DNA of 8,263 nt, taken from positions 1 to 8,263 of the forward strand of contig JABXGX010000138.1 of NCBI GenBank assembly GCA_016550405.1. The letters run 5' to 3'. The translations under genes were made by a program, and so were the position numbers. Positions 1-5,616 of this stretch are shown here, one piece after another. Under the pieces are notes generated by a model. It was given only the letters and a program-made list of their open reading frames with translations. It made no database searches and was not told the DNA's origin. Numbering within the stretch: the stretch's first letter is position 1; each line of letters begins with the position of its first letter. The DNA comes from an archaeon. Its GTDB lineage: Archaea; Asgardarchaeota; Hermodarchaeia; Hermodarchaeales; Hermodarchaeaceae.

Positions 1-445
1 CAAGCTGCTCGATGCCCAGAGTTCGTGCGAGGAAAGCGTGCTCGCGCGTCTGACCACCAGCACCCACGCCAGCTTCAAACTCACCCTTACGCGCTGAAAC
101 TACTAGAATTGCAGCATCAGCTTGACTAGCTCCGGTAATCATGTTTTTAATGAAGTCAGCGTGACCCGGAGCGTCAATTATCGTGAAGTAGTGTTTCTGA
201 GTCTCAAAGCGTCGGAACGCAAGGTCAATGGTCAGTCCACGTTCTCGTTCTTCTTTGAGACGATCCATCACGTAAGCGAACTTGAAGGATCCTCGATCCA
301 TCTCTTCGGCCAGCTTCTCGAGCTTTGCCATCTCTTGTTTCGACAATGCTCCAGTCTTGTAGAGCATGTGGCCCATCAACGTTGATTTCCCATGGTCAAC
401 ATGGCCTATAATGATCAAGTTGAGGTGTGGTTTCTTTTCGGACAT
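1..445 (-). CDS. tuf: Elongation factor 1-alpha (aEF-1A), N-terminal 148 residues, 3' end beyond window
   Basis: GTPase that delivers aminoacyl-tRNA to the ribosomal A site. Only the G domain start is present; the frame runs off the window edge, so the gene is cut by the window and not broken. Visible motifs are the P-loop GHVDHGKS (residues 14-21), the switch [10 protein letters not shown] stretch (66-74, with Thr72 expected to bind Mg), the G3 DAPG (91-94), and the conserved [10 protein letters not shown] (101-110). Residues 121-136 read GEFEAG....GQTREH, the longer form of this loop known from crenarchaeal and eukaryotic EF-1A. Switch II reads GHADF where most EF-1A have GHRDF. Start ATG at 445 matches the family N-terminus ([10 protein letters not shown]). 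I see no clear Shine-Dalgarno. It follows S7 after 167 nt with its own likely promoter. Identification is certain; lineage is inference. Confidence 0.97.
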   Translation of the reverse strand, partial: MSEKKPHLNLIIIGHVDHGKSTLMGHMLYKTGALSKQEMAKLEKLAEEMDRGSFKFAYVMDRLKEERERGLTIDLAFRRFETQKHYFTIIDAPGHADFIKNMITGASQADAAILVVSARKGEFEAGVGAGGQTREHAFLARTLGIEQL

Positions 446-516
446 TATTCGTTCAACTCGTTTGTGCTAACTTAAGCTGGCATAAAATATGCAAGTGAAG
501 GCAGTTCAAGCGGGGC

Positions 517-533
517 GTATAAAACTCTTTTGG
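517..533 (-). promoter_or_regulatory. Candidate archaeal promoter (BRE + TATA) for EF-1A
   Basis: In the 167-nt spacer between S7 and EF-1A the minus strand reads CCAAAAGAG followed by TTTTATAC, a reasonable archaeal BRE/TATA arrangement. A start site about 25 nt downstream would leave a leader of roughly 50 nt before the ATG at 445. A second AT-rich box (TATTTTAT, 482-489) lies closer to the gene but lacks a purine-rich BRE. No other gene is visible in the spacer. Based on sequence resemblance only. Confidence 0.4.
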
Positions 534-612
534 CGTTATTGGTTCTAAGAAGGTTGCAAGAGACGGGTAGGCAGTGTGTGGTAGAATTGGGGAAGGAACT
601 TGGTTGAGAGGA

Positions 613-1251
613 TTACCTGGCGGAAAGTGCCATTCGTTCTTTTTCTTCTCTTCGTCGAACAGCGTTACTCCGTGAATCCCCACTAGCTGTTGCTATGAGT
701 TCATCAGCAATTATTTCTTCGATAGCCTCGATGGTGCTGAAGCTTCGGCGCCAGATGCTTTCAGAGATAAACCGGAGTGCGAGATCGATGCGGCGGAGAG
801 GGGCTACATCACAGGCGGTGTGGTAGCTGATTCCTCCATAGGAGATGCGTGTAGTTTCCTCGCGCGGGGCAGCATTTTCAATGGCTTGGATGAGGATTTG
901 GACTGGATTTTGGTTTGAGCGAAGGTGTATGATTTCAAAAGCCGTTCGGACGATACGGATTGTGGTTGATTTCTTGCCAGTAATGAGGCCAGATTGTCGA
1001 GCGCTTTGACTGCGACGGCTTGCCCATCCGGGAGTCATGAGGCGGTTGATAAATCGTTCTACGATTGGGACTTGGCGTTTGCCAAATCTTCGGTGTTCAT
1101 GACGCCCAAAGGTATGAGGAATAATTACGGGTTTTAAGCTGATGTATTTTGCCAGCCCTTGATCGCGGATTTCAATATCTTTTGTGCTCCAGCGGCCAAA
1201 GATCTTGATTTCGGGGAGTTTTGTGGTTTCTGGGGGAGATTCTGCAGACAT
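613..1251 (-). CDS. rps7: 30S ribosomal protein S7 (uS7)
   Basis: Small-subunit head protein that binds the 3' major domain of 16S rRNA near the mRNA exit and E site. The protein is 212 residues, normal for the archaeal form, which is longer than bacterial S7. Recognisable segments are IFGRWS near the N-terminus, YISLKPV then PHTFGRHEHRRFGK, VPIVERFINRLM, NPVQILIQAIENAAPREET in the centre, the APLRRIDLALR helix, and the archaeal C-terminus ending ERMALSAR. I chose ATG at 1251 because an AGGTG Shine-Dalgarno lies 6 nt upstream. An in-frame GTG at 1260 would add three residues but lies inside that ribosome-binding site. The gene starts 15 nt after the S12 stop, so the two are almost surely co-transcribed and co-translated. 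The spacer after it carries a separate candidate promoter for EF-1A. Confidence 0.97.
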   Translation of the reverse strand: MSAESPPETTKLPEIKIFGRWSTKDIEIRDQGLAKYISLKPVIIPHTFGRHEHRRFGKRQVPIVERFINRLMTPGWASRRSQSARQSGLITGKKSTTIRIVRTAFEIIHLRSNQNPVQILIQAIENAAPREETTRISYGGISYHTACDVAPLRRIDLALRFISESIWRRSFSTIEAIEEIIADELIATASGDSRSNAVRRREEKERMALSAR

Positions 1252-1257
1252 AATTGA

Positions 1258-1262
1258 CACCT
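1258..1262 (-). promoter_or_regulatory. Shine-Dalgarno of S7 that decides its start
   Basis: Minus-strand AGGTG, complementary to the archaeal 16S 3' end, lies 6 nt before ATG 1251. It overlaps the alternative GTG start at 1260, which argues against that GTG. Confidence 0.6.
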
Positions 1263-1266
1263 AGGG

Positions 1267-1710
1267 CTAGCGCTGCGGTTTTTCGACTTTTCCGATTATC
1301 ATGGCATCTAAGGAGGCGCCATTGCATTTTACGACTTTCCAACGAACACCGGGAAGGTCACCAAATGCTCTTCCTCGTGAGCCACCTATTCCCTCGACGA
1401 TAACCTCGTCATGTTCATCGACGTAAGTGAGGGCGCCATCACCAGGGAGAAAGGCAGTTATTTGCCGGCCATTTCGGATAAGCTGTACACGTACGCACTT
1501 ACGAATAGCAGAATTGGGTTGCTTTGATTCAATACCCACCTTTTCTAAAACGATAGCCCGTGCTTGTGGGCTTCCCTCGAGTGGGTCGGCTTTTACATCA
1601 AGACGAAGCATCCGCCGTTTGTAGTATCGATCTTTCCAGCGGAGTTTCTTGCGCTTCTTCTTTAGCGTTCGGCCAGCGAATTCTCCGGATGGTGATTTTG
1701 ATCCAGGCAA
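1267..1710 (-). CDS. rps12: 30S ribosomal protein S12 (uS12)
   Basis: Decoding-centre ribosomal protein that contacts the codon-anticodon helix in the A site. From TTG 1710 it is 147 residues, the usual archaeal length. It begins [14 protein letters not shown], followed by a basic Lys/Arg stretch, [20 protein letters not shown], the hallmark KQPNSAIRK (64-71), the loop LPGDG (88-92), DEHDEV, then GIGG and [12 protein letters not shown]. Start choice: a GAGG sits 10 nt before TTG 1710, in register with the neighbouring genes. The in-frame GTG at 1716 (two extra residues, Met-Arg) is only 4 nt from that GAGG and is less likely. An ATG at 1720 is followed directly by TGA in another frame and cannot be used. 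The gene lies 79 nt after NusA and 15 nt before S7. The function is certain; the start is probable. Confidence 0.96.
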   Translation of the reverse strand: MPGSKSPSGEFAGRTLKKKRKKLRWKDRYYKRRMLRLDVKADPLEGSPQARAIVLEKVGIESKQPNSAIRKCVRVQLIRNGRQITAFLPGDGALTYVDEHDEVIVEGIGGSRGRAFGDLPGVRWKVVKCNGASLDAMIIGKVEKPQR

Positions 1711-1759
1711 TCTCACATAACCTCGTGATTAATCAGGGTGCTGCGATTCCGTAAAGGAG

Positions 1760-1774
1760 CTTAAAACTTTTGTC
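1760..1774 (-). promoter_or_regulatory. Possible internal promoter before S12
   Basis: In the 79-nt NusA-S12 spacer the minus strand reads GACAAAAG then TTTTAAG, a weak BRE/TATA-like pair. A start about 26 nt downstream would give a leader of about 25 nt before S12. It is equally possible that this is just AT-rich spacer inside a longer operon. Confidence 0.27.
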
Positions 1775-1795
1775 ATCTATCTGGTGAAGCAATAG

Positions 1796-2260
1796 TTATT
1801 CAGAAAGTTCAGGTGTCGGTTCAGCAATAATTATCGCATCGATTCCGTGATGTCTCTTTGCCAGAAGACGAGCACGCTCGATATTTCGTCCATTGCGACC
1901 AATGACTCGGCCACGATTTTCACTATTCACGGTAACGACCGCGACTCGGCGTCCCTTGGACTGTTCTTGGACATTAACGGTTGTGACCTTTGCAGGTGCT
2001 AGGGCGTTTCGTACAAAGAGTTCAGGGGTGTCTGCAGCTTCTACAACATCAATGTCTCGTTTAAGCATTGTACGAGCTCGTTTTATTGTCATACCACGAC
2101 GACCAATTGCTAACCCCAGATGACCTGGACTGACGACGAAAATGATGCGTTCGCCATCTTGGTCGACAATACAGTCTTTGACTTCAGCACCAGTGATGTC
2201 GCCGAAGAGCGCCATCAGCTTGATTTCTTCCATATTTAGTTTGATGTCAGAGGTCGTCAC
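1796..2260 (-). CDS. nusA: Archaeal transcription factor NusA (two KH domains)
   Basis: Small archaeal NusA homologue, an RNA-binding factor encoded beside polymerase genes and thought to act in transcription elongation or termination. The protein is 154 residues. It lacks the N-terminal polymerase-binding and S1 domains of bacterial NusA and consists essentially of two KH domains. KH1 carries GLAIGRRG (49-56) and KH2 carries GRVIGRNGRNIERARLLAKRH (117-137), both with intact GxxG loops. APAKVTTVNV links them. I chose GTG 2260 because its GTGA overlaps the L30e stop codon, because GGAG lies 10 nt upstream, and because the product then begins just before the conserved region. A frame open back to 2365 would read through L30e and encodes nothing family-like. 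The overlap implies translational coupling to L30e. Confident in the family. Confidence 0.95.
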   Translation of the reverse strand: MTTSDIKLNMEEIKLMALFGDITGAEVKDCIVDQDGERIIFVVSPGHLGLAIGRRGMTIKRARTMLKRDIDVVEAADTPELFVRNALAPAKVTTVNVQEQSKGRRVAVVTVNSENRGRVIGRNGRNIERARLLAKRHHGIDAIIIAEPTPELSE

Positions 2261-2565
2261 TTTTTGCTCGCTCCAGTTAGAGCAGTTATATCTGCATCCC
2301 CTGGTTCTAAGACGGCCATAGCTGCCACCATATGGGGGCGTCCACATATTTGACCGAGGTCCCAACTATTACTTCGATATTGATGGATTGGTATTTGGTT
2401 TGCTGTAGCTAGTGTGTTGATTTCATCTTTTACACCGTTTGGTGCATTTGCTGCAAGAATTACTAATCGCGGCGAACTAGTTCGAAGTAAGTGGATTGTT
2501 CGGTTTGCACCAAATACGGTTTTTCCTGATTTTACAGCCAACCGAATTGCAGTTTCAGCATCCAT
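2257..2565 (-). CDS. rpl30e: 50S ribosomal protein L30e (eL30)
   Basis: Large-subunit protein of the L7Ae/L30e/S12e/Gadd45 family, which recognises kink-turn RNA. The protein is 102 residues, normal for archaeal L30e. Visible family signatures are KSGKTVFGANRTIHLLRT near the N-terminus, PRLVILAANAP (the strand plus the conserved Asn-containing turn), INTLATANQIPIHQY, and the C-terminal ICGRPHMVAAMAVLEPGDADI. ATG at 2565 is preceded by GTGATC with 4 nt spacing, which fits the archaeal anti-Shine-Dalgarno. It follows A'' after a 212-nt spacer, the longest gap in this window, and its stop overlaps the NusA start. This placement between rpoA2 and nusA is the classic archaeal order. Certain as to family. 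Whether it controls its own mRNA, as eukaryotic L30 does, is open. Confidence 0.96.
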   Translation of the reverse strand: MDAETAIRLAVKSGKTVFGANRTIHLLRTSSPRLVILAANAPNGVKDEINTLATANQIPIHQYRSNSWDLGQICGRPHMVAAMAVLEPGDADITALTGASKK

Positions 2566-2569
2566 TAAG

Positions 2570-2575
2570 GATCAC
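2570..2575 (-). promoter_or_regulatory. Shine-Dalgarno of L30e
   Basis: Minus-strand GTGATC pairs with the 16S 3' tail (GATCACCTCC) on its distal side. The 4-nt gap to ATG 2565 puts the usual GAGG position 9 nt away, the same register as before rpoA2 and nusA. Confidence 0.5.
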
Positions 2576-2637
2576 TTTTTCCTATCAGATTTTCATTCGC
2601 AATGCATCTTGTAACTAAGTGTGCAACGTATCGTCGC

Positions 2638-2643
2638 ATATAA
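2638..2643 (-). promoter_or_regulatory. Candidate TATA box for L30e-nusA
   Basis: Minus-strand TTATAT is the closest match to an archaeal TATA box in the spacer and would start transcription near 2614, about 50 nt before L30e. The flanking BRE position is not clearly purine-rich. Two competing boxes, TTAAAAG (2689-2695) and CTATAAC (2710-2717), would give leaders of about 100 and 120 nt. Confidence 0.3.
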
Positions 2644-2777
2644 GGGCTACGGAAGATAATTGCGGCTCTGCGAGAATTTCAACGCTTCCTTTTAAGTTCT
2701 ATGCACGCCCCGTTATAGTTCTCATGAACTGTGTGTTGTAACGTTTGTTGAAAAATTACCATGCAAGACTGAATGGA

Positions 2778-5606
2778 TCATTTCTTTTTCGCTGCACGAG
2801 GAGGACTCATGAACAAATCAATTGCTCCAGTTCCAAGAGGAATCGATTGCCCGATAATTACATTCTCTGTAATCCCTAGAAGATTATCCTCTTCACCCAT
2901 AATACTGGCCTGGATGAGATGGCGCACGGTTACTTCGAACGCCGCACGAGCCAAAACACTTGATTGTTCACCGCTAATTCCATGGCGTCCAATTTGGCGA
3001 ATTTCACCAGTAGCCGTCATGAGATCTGCCACAAGCATGATATGGCGAATATCAACATCGAGGCCTTGTTCGTCGAGAACATCCTTTGCTTCATTGATGA
3101 TGACTTGCCGAGCTGCTTCAATACCGAGAGTTTCTGCGATTTCATGGATGTGATTTGAGACTGTCCGGGTTGTGTCAACGCCCTTGGTGCGTAGAACCCC
3201 TTTAAGGTTCGTGCCCTCAGTATAAAGAACCCATTCTGGACCTTCCTTTTTAATTAGAACCCGTTTAACACCGTCTTGACCTTTAATGAGCCCATTTCGA
3301 ACTTTTTCAAATGTTTTTTGGAGTTTTGCCATGTGCATGGCTTCTTCGCCTTCACGTAGTTCTGGGGCGACGACGATTCGGTTTCCGTCTTGTGAGACTT
3401 CCCCAAGCGTAGGTCGAGCGTTAGCGAGTCTTTCAGCAATTTGCTCAGCTGTCGTTCCTTTATCTTCTAGCAGATTGGGGTCAAGATTAACAACGATACC
3501 CCCTTCTGCAAGATCGATTTCCACAGTTTCTGCGACACGTTCAACACGAGTTTGTTCTATTTGCTGTGCAATATTTCGTGCCAGTTTTTCCTTCTCGCGG
3601 TGTTCTTCATCAAGATACACATTCATTGTAGGAGTTGAAGGATTGCGACGGGCATCAACTATTTCAATGAGCCGTGGAAGTCCGAGAGTGACGTTAAATT
3701 CTGCGACACCAGCAAAGTGGAAGGTCTTGAGTGTATTGTGAGTTACAATACCTTCACTTGTAACAAATGTCTCAAGACCATCAACTGAAAAATCATAAAC
3801 CCATTCAGTGGGGGATGGAATTAATTCTAATCGGGTTATTTCATCCCAAAACACTCCGCTTTGATAGGCTCTTTGAAGGATTTGCAGTTGGTTTTTAATG
3901 TTAATTTTCTTCTTCAACGCAATTTCAGAAAATGTGGTTATGTATCTGGCTAAGGTTTGACGCCCAATTAGCTGGGTTCTTGAATACTTCCTAATACTTG
4001 CAGCTAAAGATGATCGAGCCGGAATTTTCAATATTTGGCTAATTTCTTTTAATAGAGTACCAAAATTCGGAACCACATCTATTAGGTCATAGGTGACGCT
4101 TTTCTGATGATTCTTTTCATCCTCGGAATTGGCAAGCAGTGCTAATAGTGTTCGTTTTTCGGTAATATCAAAATTCACCAAGTCACGAAATTGCGATGCA
4201 AACTTTCCTGGTATTTTTAGCCAGTAATGAGCTTGGTCATCACTATTTCCAGACGAATACTTTGATGTTTGGATCCCAAGTCGTGAAAGAAGTAAGCATA
4301 TTCCATCTCGCAATTCCTTTGAACTAGAACTTGCCCTAATGTATGTTCTTTCAAGGTTTACATTTCCATCTCCATCAAAATACGCTTTAAGAAGAGCACC
4401 GATGAAACTATCATCGCAATTTAGCGCCCATTGAGGTACATGTTTTTCATGTGCTCCCTTTCCACACATTTTATCAAAAAGCCTAGCCAAGAGTGTGGAA
4501 TATATCACAACTGAGGTGCTTGGACCGTAAGCACCTGTACCCTTCACCGTTTTGTAGTGTAAGCCAAGTCTTTCAGCAAATTCGATTGCACGATTTCTAT
4601 AATTTTCGTCTGAATTTGTAATTGAGATAAAGGTACCCAAGTTTGAGCCTTCTGCTAAATAGGCCCCAATAAACCAACCGGTTAAGGTGTCAAGCTCTAA
4701 GACTTCCGGGATTCTCGTGTGTTCGCTATGTTGGTTCTTGGGATACAAATAGCCAGAAACCAATGTTTGGGTTTTACCAGTATCCAAAGCAGTCCTAAGA
4801 CCATCTACGCCAACAGGAATTGAAACTTCATCTAAGTGCTGTAACCAATCTCTCCCCGTTTCTTCACGAATCTTAGCCGCGTTTTCTAATTCAGAGCCAA
4901 ACCAAATTTCATTCCTTGGAAGATAGATGTGAATAGGTAATTCTTTTAGCGGATTTTCCGATGGGAGTTTCCAAACGACTGGAATTCTATCTCCAATCTT
5001 CAAATCCTTCCCTTGAATTGGTCGTATTGCATTATTTTCACGAACAACAAATGAGTGAGACAAAGTGGCTGTTATCGATCTTCCGCTTCTAGTTAAAATT
5101 TTGAGAAGTTCACCTTTCGGTAAATGGCGACTGACCTGCACTAATTGCTTCCAATAAATTTGTTCATCATTCCCAAGAGAAGGAACAGATATCTCTAATT
5201 CACTTGGAATATTACAGATTTCAGATGAAGTTAGATTGGATGAATTATCTGCGGGGTTTATTCGTGTAATTAATTCATCTACAAAGTCCCCAATCGAAAC
5301 AATGCTTGATACACTTCCTTGGCGAATAATCACTTCCTCAGTACCGGGAATACTCATCTGTGTTCCTGGTTCGCCAATTGATTGGGCAGCCACAGCGCCA
5401 ACGGCTTCACCGGGTTCAACTAGTGAGTCAGCGTATGCAACTTCAACTTGTTTGATGATTTTATTAAGCTGGTTTTGTGTGATTTTTTGATCTATTAATC
5501 GATCACGTAGTTTTTGAAGAACGAGGGGGGGAATCATGCCGCGTTTTCGGAGTTGACTGAGTTTGGCATCAATTGCTTTGGTGGTAATAGCTTTGGATGT
5601 AGTCAT
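2778..5606 (-). CDS. rpoA2: DNA-directed RNA polymerase subunit A'' with in-frame intein
   Basis: C-terminal part of the split largest subunit of archaeal RNA polymerase; with A' it forms the catalytic half, including the trigger loop and jaw. The primary product is 942 residues. The N-extein is residues 1-84 and ends GEPGTQM; residues 85-624 are an intein; the C-extein is residues 625-942 and begins TLKTFHFAGVAE. Spliced A'' would be 402 residues, a normal length, with the trigger-loop signature GEPGTQM-TLKTFH restored. Further conserved parts are VTLGLPRLIEIVDARR and, near the C-terminus, DLMTATGEIRQIGRHGISGE followed by SSVLARAAFE. ATG at 5606 follows the A' stop by 6 nt and has GTGAT 5 nt upstream. 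The frame is continuous through both junctions, so this is an intein and not an intron or a broken gene. Confidence 0.97.
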   Translation of the reverse strand: MTTSKAITTKAIDAKLSQLRKRGMIPPLVLQKLRDRLIDQKITQNQLNKIIKQVEVAYADSLVEPGEAVGAVAAQSIGEPGTQMSIPGTEEVIIRQGSVSSIVSIGDFVDELITRINPADNSSNLTSSEICNIPSELEISVPSLGNDEQIYWKQLVQVSRHLPKGELLKILTRSGRSITATLSHSFVVRENNAIRPIQGKDLKIGDRIPVVWKLPSENPLKELPIHIYLPRNEIWFGSELENAAKIREETGRDWLQHLDEVSIPVGVDGLRTALDTGKTQTLVSGYLYPKNQHSEHTRIPEVLELDTLTGWFIGAYLAEGSNLGTFISITNSDENYRNRAIEFAERLGLHYKTVKGTGAYGPSTSVVIYSTLLARLFDKMCGKGAHEKHVPQWALNCDDSFIGALLKAYFDGDGNVNLERTYIRASSSSKELRDGICLLLSRLGIQTSKYSSGNSDDQAHYWLKIPGKFASQFRDLVNFDITEKRTLLALLANSEDEKNHQKSVTYDLIDVVPNFGTLLKEISQILKIPARSSLAASIRKYSRTQLIGRQTLARYITTFSEIALKKKINIKNQLQILQRAYQSGVFWDEITRLELIPSPTEWVYDFSVDGLETFVTSEGIVTHNTLKTFHFAGVAEFNVTLGLPRLIEIVDARRNPSTPTMNVYLDEEHREKEKLARNIAQQIEQTRVERVAETVEIDLAEGGIVVNLDPNLLEDKGTTAEQIAERLANARPTLGEVSQDGNRIVVAPELREGEEAMHMAKLQKTFEKVRNGLIKGQDGVKRVLIKKEGPEWVLYTEGTNLKGVLRTKGVDTTRTVSNHIHEIAETLGIEAARQVIINEAKDVLDEQGLDVDIRHIMLVADLMTATGEIRQIGRHGISGEQSSVLARAAFEVTVRHLIQASIMGEEDNLLGITENVIIGQSIPLGTGAIDLFMSPPRAAKKK
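3735..5354 (-). mobile_element. Intein in RpoA'' trigger loop (540 aa, Ser1, with endonuclease)
   Basis: Residues 85-624 of the rpoA2 product have no counterpart in A'' and carry intein motifs in order. Block A starts with Ser85 in SIPGTEEVIIRQG and replaces the usual Cys1. Block B is TATLSHSFVV with TxxH ending at His184. Block C is LTGWFIGAYLAEG (308-320) and block E is LLKAYFDGDG (405-414). Block F is VYDFSVDGLETF, followed by the block G end GIVTHN (619-624), and the +1 residue is Thr625. The penultimate His and terminal Asn are present, so splicing should work. The segment looks more AT-rich than the flanking extein by eye. The insertion point, before the Thr of GTQM-T, is a known intein site in archaeal A'' and lies in the trigger loop. 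Residues 505-595 form an extra helical, basic region before block F, probably for DNA recognition. Confidence 0.95.
4107..4694 (-). other. LAGLIDADG homing endonuclease region of the intein
   Basis: Residues 305-500 of the rpoA2 precursor hold the dodecapeptide (DOD) endonuclease. Motif 1 ends YLAEG with acidic Glu319 and motif 2 ends FDGDG with acidic Asp413. These are the residues expected to bind catalytic metal, and the spacing of about 94 residues suits a monomeric two-motif enzyme. No stop, frameshift or acid loss is seen, so activity is plausible. The natural target would be an intein-less rpoA2 at the GTQM-TLKTFH coding site. Domain limits are approximate. Confidence 0.85.
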
Positions 5607-5611
5607 TCTGT

Positions 5612-5616
5612 ATCAC
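5612..5616 (-). promoter_or_regulatory. Shine-Dalgarno of rpoA2
   Basis: Minus-strand GTGAT, overlapping the A' stop codon TGA, sits 5 nt before ATG 5606. This arrangement suggests that A'' translation is coupled to A' and so helps match the two subunits. Confidence 0.45.

Larger units (their letters stand above)
2566..2777 (-). other. Structured spacer between rpoA2 and L30e
   Basis: No gene is visible in these 212 nt. Reading the minus strand from rpoA2 there is a short T run (2751-2755) that could weakly terminate or attenuate transcription. Next comes a 5-bp inverted repeat AGTTC/GAACT with a 4-nt loop (2717-2730). A longer stem follows, GGAAGCG facing CGC and CTTCC across a bulge (2651-2689). 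Last is a 7-bp hairpin with a 3-nt loop (2622-2638). TATA-like boxes occur at 2638-2643, 2689-2695 and 2710-2717. The region probably holds a promoter and leader for the L30e-NusA genes, but which elements are real cannot be decided by eye. Confidence 0.4.

Noticed and set aside
453..683. Minus-strand ORF of 76 codons across the S7 3' end and spacer
   Set aside because: It overlaps the S7 C-terminus in another frame, has no recognisable motif, and covers the EF-1A promoter-like element.
2261..2365. N-terminal extension of NusA from 2365
   Set aside because: It lies wholly inside the L30e coding sequence in another frame, is low in family similarity, and the GTG at 2260 has a ribosome-binding site and stop overlap.
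2577..2605. Box C/D- or kink-turn-like AATGA...CTGA before L30e
   Set aside because: The short motifs are present, but I could not pair flanking helices around them, so there is no structural support.
2751..2755. Transcription terminator after rpoA2
   Set aside because: Only a single five-T run without a strong hairpin or repeated T tracts; too weak to list as a terminator.
2773..3153. Plus-strand ORF of 126 codons opposite rpoA2
   Set aside because: It is a frame shadow of the strongly conserved A'' C-terminus, Arg/Ser-rich without domains; the same holds for the other plus-strand ORFs in the window.
3735..5354. Insertion interpreted as an intron or transposon
   Set aside because: The reading frame is continuous, both junction residues fit protein splicing, and there are no terminal inverted repeats, target duplication or transposase.
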